A stretch of 6,885 nt of DNA from Gammaproteobacteria bacterium (GTDB lineage: Bacteria; Pseudomonadota; Gammaproteobacteria; Steroidobacterales; GCA-2729495): NCBI GenBank assembly GCA_023383735.1, contig JAHDYN010000094.1, positions 1-6,885 on the forward strand, read 5' to 3'. Positions 1-6,418 of the stretch are shown piece after piece (the first letter of the stretch is position 1; every line of letters starts with the position of its first letter). Below the pieces are notes generated by a model. It did no database searches. It saw nothing but the letters and a program-made list of their open reading frames with translations, and had not been told where the DNA came from. The position numbers and the translations under genes were made by a program.

Positions 1-508
1 CGCCGTTGAGTATGTAGTCGTCGCCTTCACGCCTGGCGTGCGTCCGCATGCCGAGCTTCGGGTTCTGATCCAGGCAAAACAGCTCCGAACCGGCCACGTT
101 CGGCTCGCTCTGTGCGCCTGCGAGCAGATGCAGTTCACCGCGGCACAGCGGGGGCAGCCATTGCTGCTTTTGTTGTTCGGTGCCCGCAGCAAGGATGAAC
201 AACGGGTAGCCCATCGTGGCACCAAGCATGTTGGCAATGCCCAGATCCACGGCGGCAATTTCCTCGATGAACAGCGCGCCGTCGATTCCGCCGCGTCCGC
301 TGCCGCCGTACGCCTCGGGAATATGCAAGGCCAGGAAGCCGAGTTCCGCGGCTTTTTGCAGCACGGGACGCACCAGCGCCCAGGTATCCAGATGCGGATC
401 GGCAGACCTGTCTATGCGTTCAACGACCGGCCGGACTTCCTTTTCGGCAAAGTCCCGTGCCGTCTTCTGAATCAGTGTCTGTTCGTCCGTGAGGCTGAAA
501 TCGATCAT
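1..508 (-). CDS. Acyl-CoA dehydrogenase, N-terminal part (runs off left edge)
   Basis: The first 169 codons of a flavin-dependent acyl-CoA dehydrogenase, which would form an alpha,beta double bond in an acyl-CoA and pass electrons to electron-transfer flavoprotein. Seen: it begins MIDFSLTDEQ and has an alpha-helical N-terminal domain with the typical IPEAYGGSG turn (about residues 63-71). A GAQSEPNVAGSE segment (131-142) matches the family's TEPxAGSD flavin/substrate loop, followed by KLGMRTHARREGDDYILNG (151-169), the start of the middle beta domain. The catalytic Glu and C-terminal domain lie outside the window. The ATG at 508 is preceded by a weak CGGAA Shine-Dalgarno seven bases away. It is transcribed divergently from the decarboxylase operon and shares its control region. 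The family is clear; the substrate (short, long, branched or cyclic acyl-CoA) is not determinable. Confidence 0.9.
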   Translation of the reverse strand, partial: MIDFSLTDEQTLIQKTARDFAEKEVRPVVERIDRSADPHLDTWALVRPVLQKAAELGFLALHIPEAYGGSGRGGIDGALFIEEIAAVDLGIANMLGATMGYPLFILAAGTEQQKQQWLPPLCRGELHLLAGAQSEPNVAGSELFCLDQNPKLGMRTHARREGDDYILNG

Positions 509-528
509 GGCTGAATTCCGGACAGGCT

Positions 529-546
529 GACTGCGGGGCCGCAGTC
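529..546. repeat. Inverted repeat GACTGCGG-GG-CCGCAGTC
   Basis: Two eight-base arms are perfectly complementary around a GG centre. They lie 21-38 bases upstream of the acyl-CoA dehydrogenase start codon, so the repeat is either a dyad operator or a 5' leader hairpin (seven pairs with a four-base loop). There is no T-run, so it does not look like an intrinsic terminator. The octamer recurs at 592-599, and with one change (GATTGCGG) at 610-617. Confidence 0.55.
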
Positions 547-573
547 TATCGCGGCCGGGCGGACCCTGTACAA

Positions 574-594
574 AGCATAACGGGTGGTAATGAC
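574..594. promoter_or_regulatory. Putative LysR-type regulator site (second copy)
   Basis: AGCATAA, seven bases, then TAATGAC. The left arm is identical to both arms of the perfect dyad upstream of the LysR gene (3861-3881), the spacer length is the same, and the T-N11-A core typical of LysR-type boxes is kept (T578, A590). The right arm matches TTATGCT at four of seven positions. The site is centred about 76 bases upstream of the acyl-CoA dehydrogenase start and about 185 bases upstream of the ADC-family start. Inferred role: binding site for the regulator encoded at 3923-4816. Confidence 0.5.
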
Positions 595-715
595 TGCGGA
601 GCGATAAGCGATTGCGGCACTATCGGCAATCTGCAACGATGGCTTTGGAAAAAAAGTTCAAGAGTTCCGTGACCTGAGCGGGGAAAGCCGAAGCGCGATC
701 AGCGTCAGGTTGCCA

Positions 716-731
716 GTCCGCATCAGCGGAC
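716..731 (+). other. Small stem-loop in decarboxylase operon leader
   Basis: GTCCGC-ATCA-GCGGAC forms a perfect six-base-pair stem with a tetraloop, ending 37 bases before the ATG at 769. It has no U-tract and does not cover the ribosome binding site, so it may be only an mRNA leader structure or a chance repeat. Confidence 0.3.
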
Positions 732-768
732 GGGTTCGCTGCAAAACCACCAGTTGAGGTTTTCGATA

Positions 769-1602
769 ATGAGTCTCGCAACCATGAAGGGATATAGCGT
801 CCCGTTTTCTCCCGGCGGTACTGCCCAGATTGTCGGCGGATTGCCATGGAATTTCGGTGTAGACCTCCTGGCGGTCCAGTACCGCACCGATCCCAAGGAA
901 ATCGCCAAGATCCTGCCTGAGCCGCTCGAGCTCTCGAAGGAGCAGCCGGATGTGGCCTATGCCTGGTTTGGTGACTGGCAGGGATTGTGGCAGGGCCGCG
1001 AAGACATGCTCGGTGTCAACCCGGAACGTTGTCTGTATACCGAATGCCTGCTTGGCGTACGTTGCAGCTACAAGGGGATTGAAGGCCAGCGCGTTGTGTA
1101 TATCTGGGTGGACAAGGATTTCAGCATGCAGCGCGGCTGGTTCATGGGCTTCCCGAAGAAGATCGGCAAGGTCACGCTTGGTACCACCAACCGCCACCTG
1201 CACGCGCTGAATCCGGTGATGCAGCCCTGTGGTCCCGGCTCGTACTATGGCGCCATCTGCGAGCGTGCCGGTGAACGGCTCGTGACCGCTGCCATCCACG
1301 TCAAGAAGAAGATCACGCCTGCCGAGCTGCCGAAGCCGTTCGGCACCGACCTCTTCCATACCATCCACTTCCCGAGTGCCGATGTGGACAACCCGGGCAA
1401 GCCGCTGGTACACCAGCTGGTGCAGACCGTCAGCTCCAACATCAAGTTCGGCGAGATCTGGGCAGGCGAGGGCGAACTGAAGTACCACCCGTCGATGTTT
1501 GACGAGCACACCGCGATCGCGCCGAAGGAAATCCTTGGTGCCTACATCATTCCGGTCGGTTTCCGTATCGACGGTACCAAGCTCCTGCATACTTATACCT
1601 GA
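769..1602 (+). CDS. Acetoacetate decarboxylase (ADC) family protein
   Basis: A 277-residue cytoplasmic protein of the ADC superfamily. Characterised members decarboxylate beta-keto acids through a Schiff base on lysine; others are hydratase/aldolase-like. Seen: a GFPKK motif holds the adjacent lysines K130 and K131, the Schiff-base lysine and its pKa-lowering neighbour in classical ADC. A YTEC segment (residues 90-93) followed by a SYKGIEGQ turn matches the region of the active-site glutamate. Length is close to the family norm (about 245-280). The ATG at 769 is chosen because GAGG (756-759) lies nine bases upstream. A TTG at 754 would overlap that Shine-Dalgarno, and the ATG at 784 has none. 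It is the first gene of an operon, 32 bases before the UbiD-family gene. The family is firm; acetoacetate as substrate is not established, and the UbiD partner argues for a more specialised keto acid. Confidence 0.9.
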   Translation: MSLATMKGYSVPFSPGGTAQIVGGLPWNFGVDLLAVQYRTDPKEIAKILPEPLELSKEQPDVAYAWFGDWQGLWQGREDMLGVNPERCLYTECLLGVRCSYKGIEGQRVVYIWVDKDFSMQRGWFMGFPKKIGKVTLGTTNRHLHALNPVMQPCGPGSYYGAICERAGERLVTAAIHVKKKITPAELPKPFGTDLFHTIHFPSADVDNPGKPLVHQLVQTVSSNIKFGEIWAGEGELKYHPSMFDEHTAIAPKEILGAYIIPVGFRIDGTKLLHTYT

Positions 1603-1622
1603 GCAATCCGGAGCCCGCAGAC

Positions 1623-1629
1623 TTAGGAG
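1623..1629 (+). promoter_or_regulatory. Strong Shine-Dalgarno for the UbiD-family gene
   Basis: TTAGGAG ends five bases before the ATG at 1635. It is the best ribosome binding site of the operon and fixes the start of the second gene. No promoter is visible in the 32-base gap, supporting co-transcription with the ADC-family gene. Confidence 0.75.
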
Positions 1630-1634
1630 TTGCC

Positions 1635-3266
1635 ATGCCACACCCCTGGAAATCGATGCGTGACTGGATCGCGGATGAGGAAAAGCGCGGTCATGTCGTG
1701 CGGTTTGACGTGCCGATAAAGGCTGGTGACCCCAATTCGATCGTGCCTGCGGTACCGGATCAGGTCAGGGAAGAGGGCTTGCGCGTCTTCAACAACCCCG
1801 GTGCAAGCGGGAAGGCCATGGAAACGGAATTGCGGGCCGCCTGCCGCTATCTGCATTCATTGCCGAACAACCCGATCGGCGTCATCGAAAAGCCGGTGAA
1901 CAACCTGCCGGATGTTCCCGTCGTCATCAATCCATGGGCCTCGCGTGACCGCATCCTGCACATGTGCGGGGTCAAGTCCAAGGAAGAACTTGCCCAGAAG
2001 GTCAAGACCCTCAAGACGAATCTGATTACGCCGAAGAAGATTCCGCGCAGCAAGGCACCCTGCAAGGAAGTGGTGATTACCGAGAAGGACGTCAACTTCT
2101 ACGAACAGTGCCCGCGCAACTGGGTTGAATTCGAGACCGTACCCTGGAGTCCCTGCGGCGGCGGCCAGTTCATCATCTTTGATCCCGACACGCAGACCCA
2201 TGACCTCGGAATCTGGCGTGGTGGTTTCTTCGAGTGGGACAATGGCGATCCGGACAAGCCCTTCCCCGAAGATCGCCGAAAGCGCGATATGTGCGTGGCG
2301 ATGATTTACGACGGGCAGATCGCCAGCGATGGCGGTACCTATTTCCGCGACCGGTTCCGCAAACTGAACAAGCCGATGCCGGCAGCCTATGCGATGGGCA
2401 ATGAGCCGGGCATTCCGGCGATCTCGGCCATCCGCAGCGGCCTGGTCTGGCCGAAGGACGGTGTCGATGAGTACGCTGTCGTCGGCGGTTTCAACGGCGA
2501 GGCAGTCGAGGTCGTGGAGTCGGAAACGATTCCGGGGCTGATGGTGCCGGCACATGCCGAGTACATTCTCGAGGGCGAGTTCCTTCCCGAAGATTACCTG
2601 GTGCCGAAATACGCAGAGGGGGTCTATCAGGGTCATCTGCTCGGCAACCACGAGATGCCGGTGTTCCGCGTCAAGTGCATCACCCACCGCAAGAAGCCGA
2701 TGTGGATGACGACCTGGTCGGCCAGCGGTTTCAATCACGAGGGGCCGCACACGGCATTTGCCGACCTGTTCTTCGAGGTCGAGGCGCTCAACTATCTGCG
2801 TGCCAACGACCACAAGGTCAAGGATGTGGTGTCCTATGATCTGGAGACCATCATCGTGCAGACCACCGTTGATGGCATCGAGAAGACGCCACACTACGGC
2901 AAGCAGGTGCTGAGCGCGCTGTATGCCTGTCCGCATGGCTACATCGGTAACGGCAGCAAGTACTACATCGCCGTGGGTCCGGATATCGATCCCTACAATC
3001 TGCGCGACGTGCTCTGGGCGCTTGGTACGCGGGCGCAGCCGGTCTCCGATACGATCGTCATCAAGGAAGGCCTGTGCGCCTGGGGCGATCCCTCGGGTTT
3101 GCCGGGGCCGCTCGGCTGGCGCACCTACGGACAGCAGGTGTTCATCGATGCCCTGATCAAGGTCCCGGAGCGGCGCACCGAGTGGGAGCCACGTACCGAG
3201 CCGCGTGTCTGGGAAACGGAAGCCATTGAACGCATCCGTCGCCTGATCGAAAAGAAGAAACGCTAG
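1635..3266 (+). CDS. UbiD family (prenylated-FMN dependent) decarboxylase/carboxylase
   Basis: A 543-residue protein of the UbiD family, enzymes that reversibly decarboxylate aromatic or alpha,beta-unsaturated acids using prenylated FMN. Seen: a DLGIWR segment (190-195) occupies the place of the family's NxGxYR motif; R195 would be the catalytic Arg. KPMPAAYAMGNEP (246-258) matches the mPVAvxlGxdP strand, VDEYAVVGGF (277-286) holds the conserved acidic ligand, and VPAHAEYILEGE (304-315) the glutamate-rich active-site loop. AVGPDIDPYNLRDVLWAL (446-463) is the C-terminal DIDxxDxxxVlWAl signature. It is somewhat longer than E. coli UbiD (about 497), with extra residues around 197-217. Asp190, and apparently Asp232, replace the usual metal-ligand Asn and His. 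No UbiX-type prenyltransferase is in the window, so cofactor must be supplied from elsewhere. A role in ubiquinone synthesis is unlikely given the divergence and the catabolic neighbours; the substrate is unknown. Confidence 0.9.
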   Translation: MPHPWKSMRDWIADEEKRGHVVRFDVPIKAGDPNSIVPAVPDQVREEGLRVFNNPGASGKAMETELRAACRYLHSLPNNPIGVIEKPVNNLPDVPVVINPWASRDRILHMCGVKSKEELAQKVKTLKTNLITPKKIPRSKAPCKEVVITEKDVNFYEQCPRNWVEFETVPWSPCGGGQFIIFDPDTQTHDLGIWRGGFFEWDNGDPDKPFPEDRRKRDMCVAMIYDGQIASDGGTYFRDRFRKLNKPMPAAYAMGNEPGIPAISAIRSGLVWPKDGVDEYAVVGGFNGEAVEVVESETIPGLMVPAHAEYILEGEFLPEDYLVPKYAEGVYQGHLLGNHEMPVFRVKCITHRKKPMWMTTWSASGFNHEGPHTAFADLFFEVEALNYLRANDHKVKDVVSYDLETIIVQTTVDGIEKTPHYGKQVLSALYACPHGYIGNGSKYYIAVGPDIDPYNLRDVLWALGTRAQPVSDTIVIKEGLCAWGDPSGLPGPLGWRTYGQQVFIDALIKVPERRTEWEPRTEPRVWETEAIERIRRLIEKKKR

Positions 3267-3306
3267 GACGCATTCCGGCTGACAGCACCCGTCGCCCTGT
3301 CGTCGA

Positions 3307-3825
3307 TCAGGCCGGCGGGCGCCCGAGGCGACCGGGCAGGGTTACCGTGAACGCGGCGCCTGTGCCGGGGTTGTTTGTCACCTCAACCGAAGCGCCGATC
3401 AGGCGCGCCGATTTCCTGACGATCGGCAGCCCCATCCCTGTACCCGGGCGGTCGCCCACATTGGATGCACGGAAGAACGGCGAGAAGAGTTCAGCCAGTT
3501 CTTCCTCCGGCACACCGATGCCCTGATCCGCGACGATGAACACCGGCGTGTCCAGCCGGGTGCTGAGGGTGACGCTGATGGTCGTGCCGGCAGGCGCATA
3601 CTTGGCGGCGTTCTGCAGCAAATTGACGATGATGTAGCGCAGGTGCTGGGCATCCGTCTGCATGGCATAACGTTCTGTATCGCTTGAAAAAGTCACTTCA
3701 TGGGCCTGGCCATCGTGCTGGCCGAACCACTGCACTGCGTCCCCGAGAGAGCTGACCAGATCCAGGTGCTCGGCACGATAGCTGCCGCCGTCCGGGTAAT
3801 ACTTGCCGAATTTTCCGAATGCCAT
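3307..3825 (-). CDS. Truncated sensor histidine kinase (ATPase domain only)
   Basis: 172 residues comprising only the C-terminal catalytic part of a histidine kinase. Seen: N-box LLQNAAKYAP (89-98), G1-box DQGIGVPEEE, F-box LFSPFFRAS, and G2-box GTGMGLPIVRK. The first 25 residues (MAFGKFGKYYPDGGSY) read like the end of the second dimerisation helix. No H-box His, sensor or membrane segment precedes them. The frame stays open for 27 more codons upstream of the ATG at 3825, to a stop at 3907-3909, but that stretch contains no start codon or kinase-like sequence, and no good Shine-Dalgarno precedes 3825. It could still bind ATP but cannot autophosphorylate in cis, so it is either a stand-alone ATPase module or, more likely, the remnant of a kinase that lost its 5' part. 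It is convergent with the UbiD-family gene and divergent from the LysR gene. No response regulator is nearby. Confidence 0.75.
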   Translation of the reverse strand: MAFGKFGKYYPDGGSYRAEHLDLVSSLGDAVQWFGQHDGQAHEVTFSSDTERYAMQTDAQHLRYIIVNLLQNAAKYAPAGTTISVTLSTRLDTPVFIVADQGIGVPEEELAELFSPFFRASNVGDRPGTGMGLPIVRKSARLIGASVEVTNNPGTGAAFTVTLPGRLGRPPA

Positions 3826-3922
3826 GAGTTTTGAAACCGTGGAGCCAGCTGCTTGCGTGTAGCATAAATAAAAATTATGCTGGAATCGATATAGATCCTG
3901 TATTGATCATGCGAGAAGAGAT
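3826..3922. promoter_or_regulatory. Intergenic control region of the LysR-type gene
   Basis: 97 bases, distinctly AT-richer than the surroundings, between the kinase fragment and the regulator. It contains the perfect dyad at 3861-3881. A weak sigma-70-like pair, TTGCGT (3853-3858) and TATGCT (3876-3881) with a 17-base spacer, reads toward the LysR gene and overlaps the dyad, as expected for an autorepressed regulator. The promoter assignment is tentative. Confidence 0.5.
3861..3881. promoter_or_regulatory. Perfect LysR-type operator dyad AGCATAA-N7-TTATGCT
   Basis: Two perfectly complementary seven-base arms separated by an AT-only seven-base spacer. The inner ATAA-N7-TTAT core satisfies the T-N11-A rule of LysR-type recognition boxes. 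It is centred about 52 bases upstream of the GTG start of the LysR gene. Position and form fit autoregulation. The same half-site recurs at 574-580. Confidence 0.7.
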
Positions 3923-4816
3923 GTGAATCTGCGTCGTTTGCGACACTTCCTTGCGGTCTATGAACACGGCAGCCTGGGCCGGGCCGCGGAAGGGCTGCAC
4001 CTCACCCAGCCGGCCCTGAGCAAGAGCGTCCAGCAGCTTGAGTCGAGTCTCGACGTCAAGCTCTTCGACCGGACGCCTGCCGGTGTCGTGCCGACGATTT
4101 TTGGCGATACGCTGTCCATGCACGCCAAGGTCATCGAATCCGAAATCCGTAATGCAGAGCGGGAAATCGCCACGCTGCGGGGCGGGACGAAGGGTGAAAT
4201 CACGGTCGGCGTTACCCCCAGTATTGCGGCCAATATCATGCCCAATACCGTCCTCAAGCTGCACGCCGAGAAGCCCGGTATCCGCGTGCGCATCGTGGAG
4301 GGCTTGCTGGAGGCGCATATTCCCACCTTGAGGCGGGGCGAGCTTGATCTGGTGGTGGCGAGCTGGTCGCGTGGCATGCATGCTGATCTGGCGACGGAAA
4401 TCCTGATGCGCGATCGCGTTCTGGTCTGGGCGGGTGCAGGCCACCCGCTGGCTGGCAAGAAGGTTCCGGTCGATGCGCTGGTGCCCTATCCGTGGGTGAT
4501 GCCGCCATCCACACAGTTCTGGATGACCGTGCTGGACAGGCATTTCGTGACCGCCGGCCTTTCTCCGCCATCGGCGGATGTCGTTACCAACTCGGCAGCC
4601 TTCATCAAGGAGATGCTGCTCGAGAATCGCCACCTGAGCTTTCTGCCCGAGCAGTTGCTGAAGCGCCAGGCCAGGCAGGGAAGGATGGTTCCCGTGCAGG
4701 TGGAGGGTTTGTCGGTGGATATAGACGTGAGTGTCTGCTATCGGGACAGGACCGCGCATCCTGCGGCCTTCAATGCATTCATGACGATGCTCAAGACCGT
4801 CTGCCGGCAGGGCTAG
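3923..4816 (+). CDS. LysR-type transcriptional regulator
   Basis: A 297-residue LysR-family regulator, normally a tetramer that binds T-N11-A sites and responds to a small-molecule co-inducer. Seen: N-terminal winged helix-turn-helix at residues 1-60, with the typical GSLGRAAEGLHLTQPALSKSVQQLE pattern (given in two pieces: GSLGRAAEGLHLTQP at 16-30 and ALSKSVQQLE at 31-40) and KLFDRTPAGVVPT (46-58). A linker helix spans about 60-88. The periplasmic-binding-like effector domain starts at GEITVGVTPSIAANIMP (91-107) and contains the GELDLVVAS hinge strand (139-147). The start is a GTG preceded by purine-rich GAGAAGAG; no upstream in-frame ATG exists. Its promoter region carries a perfect LysR-type dyad, and a related site lies before the acyl-CoA dehydrogenase and decarboxylase genes, so those are its likeliest targets. 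The effector is unknown. It ends six bases from the stop of the convergent GMC gene. Confidence 0.93.
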   Translation: MNLRRLRHFLAVYEHGSLGRAAEGLHLTQPALSKSVQQLESSLDVKLFDRTPAGVVPTIFGDTLSMHAKVIESEIRNAEREIATLRGGTKGEITVGVTPSIAANIMPNTVLKLHAEKPGIRVRIVEGLLEAHIPTLRRGELDLVVASWSRGMHADLATEILMRDRVLVWAGAGHPLAGKKVPVDALVPYPWVMPPSTQFWMTVLDRHFVTAGLSPPSADVVTNSAAFIKEMLLENRHLSFLPEQLLKRQARQGRMVPVQVEGLSVDIDVSVCYRDRTAHPAAFNAFMTMLKTVCRQG

Positions 4817-4822
4817 CCTGCA

Positions 4823-6418
4823 TCAGCCCGACGATTGCGCATTTGTCAGCCTGCTCCAGTTCTGCAGCAGGTGCTCTGCGGAGCGCAGCGCAAGCGCGTG
4901 GATGGTGAACGTGGGACCGCTGGCGCCGCAGCCGGGAAAAAGCCCGCCACCGGCAACCAGAACGTTTGCCACATCGTGGAGTTTCCCGTAGCTGTCGGTC
5001 ACGGATTGGGCCGGATCCTCGCCCATTCGCGTGCCGCCGAGCTGGTGGGCGGCAACCATGGGCGAATGCCAGATCTCCCGTGCGCCTGCGGCCTGCATCA
5101 GGGCGTGGCCGTCTGTGATCGCCAGCTTCCATAGTGCGAGGCTGTTGGCCGAGAACGTGTTGACGAGGCGGGCAAGCGGCACGCCGAAGCGATCGCGTTG
5201 GTCGCTGAGTTCCACCCGGTTGTCGCGCTCGAATACCGTCTCGGCAACGGCACTCATGGTTCCGAGGTGGCGAGCGGCGCTTTGCAGGAACTTGTGCAGC
5301 GCGGCGCCAAACAGGTCGGGCCGGGTCACGGCGATGCCGAGCAGGTCGTTCGGTTTGAGGGCGGGACCGAGGCCCCAGGTGTAATTGCCGTAAGGGCCAT
5401 CCGGGCGGTTCCCCGGCGATACGCTGTCGCCATACAGTGGGGGCAGGCTTGTACCGAGGTGGTTCTGCAGATCGTCCTCGAACAGGCCATACAGGTTCGC
5501 GATCACGTGGTAGCCGAAGTAGCGGCCCACAAGGCGGCTTGAGTTTCCGAGGCCATGCGGATGAACGGTCGTGGCTGAATTCAGCAATAGCCGGGCGTTC
5601 TGTATTGCGCCTCCCGCCAGTATCACCACCTGTGCCCGCAGCGATCCCGGTTGCTCGTTTGCCGCCACATACTCGATCCCGGTGGCACGGCCATCCCGGT
5701 CGCTCAACACGCGCCTCACGCTGGAATCAGCATGAAAGCTGGCGCCTGCGGTCCGCGCCCGCGGCAGGTACGTGACCAGGGGATTGGCCAGCGCCCCCGT
5801 CGGACAACCGGCATCGCACCAGCCATCCCACAGGCAGGCGGGCCGGCCACCGTAGGCAATCGTGTTGATCGCCGCACTGCCTGGCCGAACCCGGCGCTGC
5901 ATCCGTTCAAACCCCCTCGCCAGCTGCCGGGCCTGCGGGAAGACCGGCAGCGGCGGCATCGCATAGGGTCGGCGGTCCGGTCGTCCGGCTTCCTGCTGCA
6001 CATCGCCGCACAAGCCGACCTCATCCTGTATTCGGTCGTAGTAGGGGCGGAGGTCTTCGTAACGCAGCGGCCAGTCGGCGCCCTGGGCATGCAGGCTGTA
6101 CGTGCGCAGCTCATCCGGAAGGATGCGCGGCCAGCCGGCATAGTGATGAAGGGCCGCGCCTCCAAACCCCCAGCCGCCGGTAAATCCGGTGCCGAGCGGG
6201 TCCTTGCCGCCTTGCTGCGTCAACGGGCCGCCCCACTTCAGACGACGCGACCAGATCTGCGAACTGACCAGGTCGGTGAGTTGCCAGGCCGGCCCTGCTT
6301 CGATGACGACTACATCCTTGCCGGCCGCTGCCAGCGTGGCAGCGCAGAGGCAACCGGCCGGGCCGGCACCGACGATGACGATTTCGGTTTCTTCCGGCAT
6401 TGCGTCGGTATTTGTCAT
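4823..6418 (-). CDS. GMC family FAD-dependent oxidoreductase
   Basis: A 531-residue FAD flavoprotein of the glucose-methanol-choline family, oxidising an alcohol or aldehyde. Seen: N-terminal dinucleotide fold EIVIVGAGPAGCLCAATLAA (12-31) with VVVIEAGP (37-43); GFGGAALHHYAGWPR (84-98), equivalent to the family's GG-x-hW loop; a Cys cluster CLWDGWCDAGCPTGAL (C195, C201, C205), as in gluconate 2-dehydrogenase-type flavoproteins; VVILAGGAIQNARLLL (264-279); and C-terminal HQLGGTRMG (458-466), H458 being the expected catalytic His. In ASGPTFTIHAL (499-509), Gly501 stands where Asn of the usual NPT motif should be. No Tat or Sec signal is visible, and no small subunit or cytochrome gene is in the window. 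The ATG at 6418 is preferred: an upstream extension of 115 codons would overlap the divergent gene and carries no family sequence. The ATG at 6400 is a weaker alternative. Confidence 0.9.
   Translation of the reverse strand: MTNTDAMPEETEIVIVGAGPAGCLCAATLAAAGKDVVVIEAGPAWQLTDLVSSQIWSRRLKWGGPLTQQGGKDPLGTGFTGGWGFGGAALHHYAGWPRILPDELRTYSLHAQGADWPLRYEDLRPYYDRIQDEVGLCGDVQQEAGRPDRRPYAMPPLPVFPQARQLARGFERMQRRVRPGSAAINTIAYGGRPACLWDGWCDAGCPTGALANPLVTYLPRARTAGASFHADSSVRRVLSDRDGRATGIEYVAANEQPGSLRAQVVILAGGAIQNARLLLNSATTVHPHGLGNSSRLVGRYFGYHVIANLYGLFEDDLQNHLGTSLPPLYGDSVSPGNRPDGPYGNYTWGLGPALKPNDLLGIAVTRPDLFGAALHKFLQSAARHLGTMSAVAETVFERDNRVELSDQRDRFGVPLARLVNTFSANSLALWKLAITDGHALMQAAGAREIWHSPMVAAHQLGGTRMGEDPAQSVTDSYGKLHDVANVLVAGGGLFPGCGASGPTFTIHALALRSAEHLLQNWSRLTNAQSSG

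Larger units (their letters stand above)
509..768. promoter_or_regulatory. Divergent control region between acyl-CoA dehydrogenase and decarboxylase operon
   Basis: This 260-base non-coding stretch separates two divergent genes and must carry both promoters. It holds a LysR-type site (574-594), a hairpin-capable inverted repeat (529-546), further copies of the GACTGCGG octamer and a small stem-loop (716-731). No -35/-10 pair with good consensus is visible on either strand, which fits activator-dependent promoters. On the minus strand, TATGCT within the LysR-type site could act as a -10. The rightward transcript could have a leader of up to about 170 bases. Confidence 0.6.

Noticed and set aside
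639..677. Short frame MALEKKFKSSVT in the decarboxylase operon leader
   Set aside because: No Shine-Dalgarno, only 12 codons, and no attenuator-like terminator follows it.
658..1641. 327-codon minus-strand open frame across the ADC-family gene
   Set aside because: Antisense shadow of a GC-rich gene; no recognisable domain, while the plus strand encodes a clear family member.
1857..2936. 359-codon minus-strand open frame inside the UbiD-family gene
   Set aside because: Low-complexity, His/Val/Leu-rich shadow; the sense strand carries conserved UbiD motifs throughout.
3267..3306. Possible bidirectional terminator between UbiD-family gene and kinase fragment
   Set aside because: Only a five-base GACAG/CTGTC stem with an 11-base loop and no T-tract on either strand.
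4817..4822. Terminator between the convergent LysR and GMC genes
   Set aside because: Only six bases separate the stop codons; no hairpin with T-run seen, so any terminator must lie within coding sequence or be Rho-dependent.
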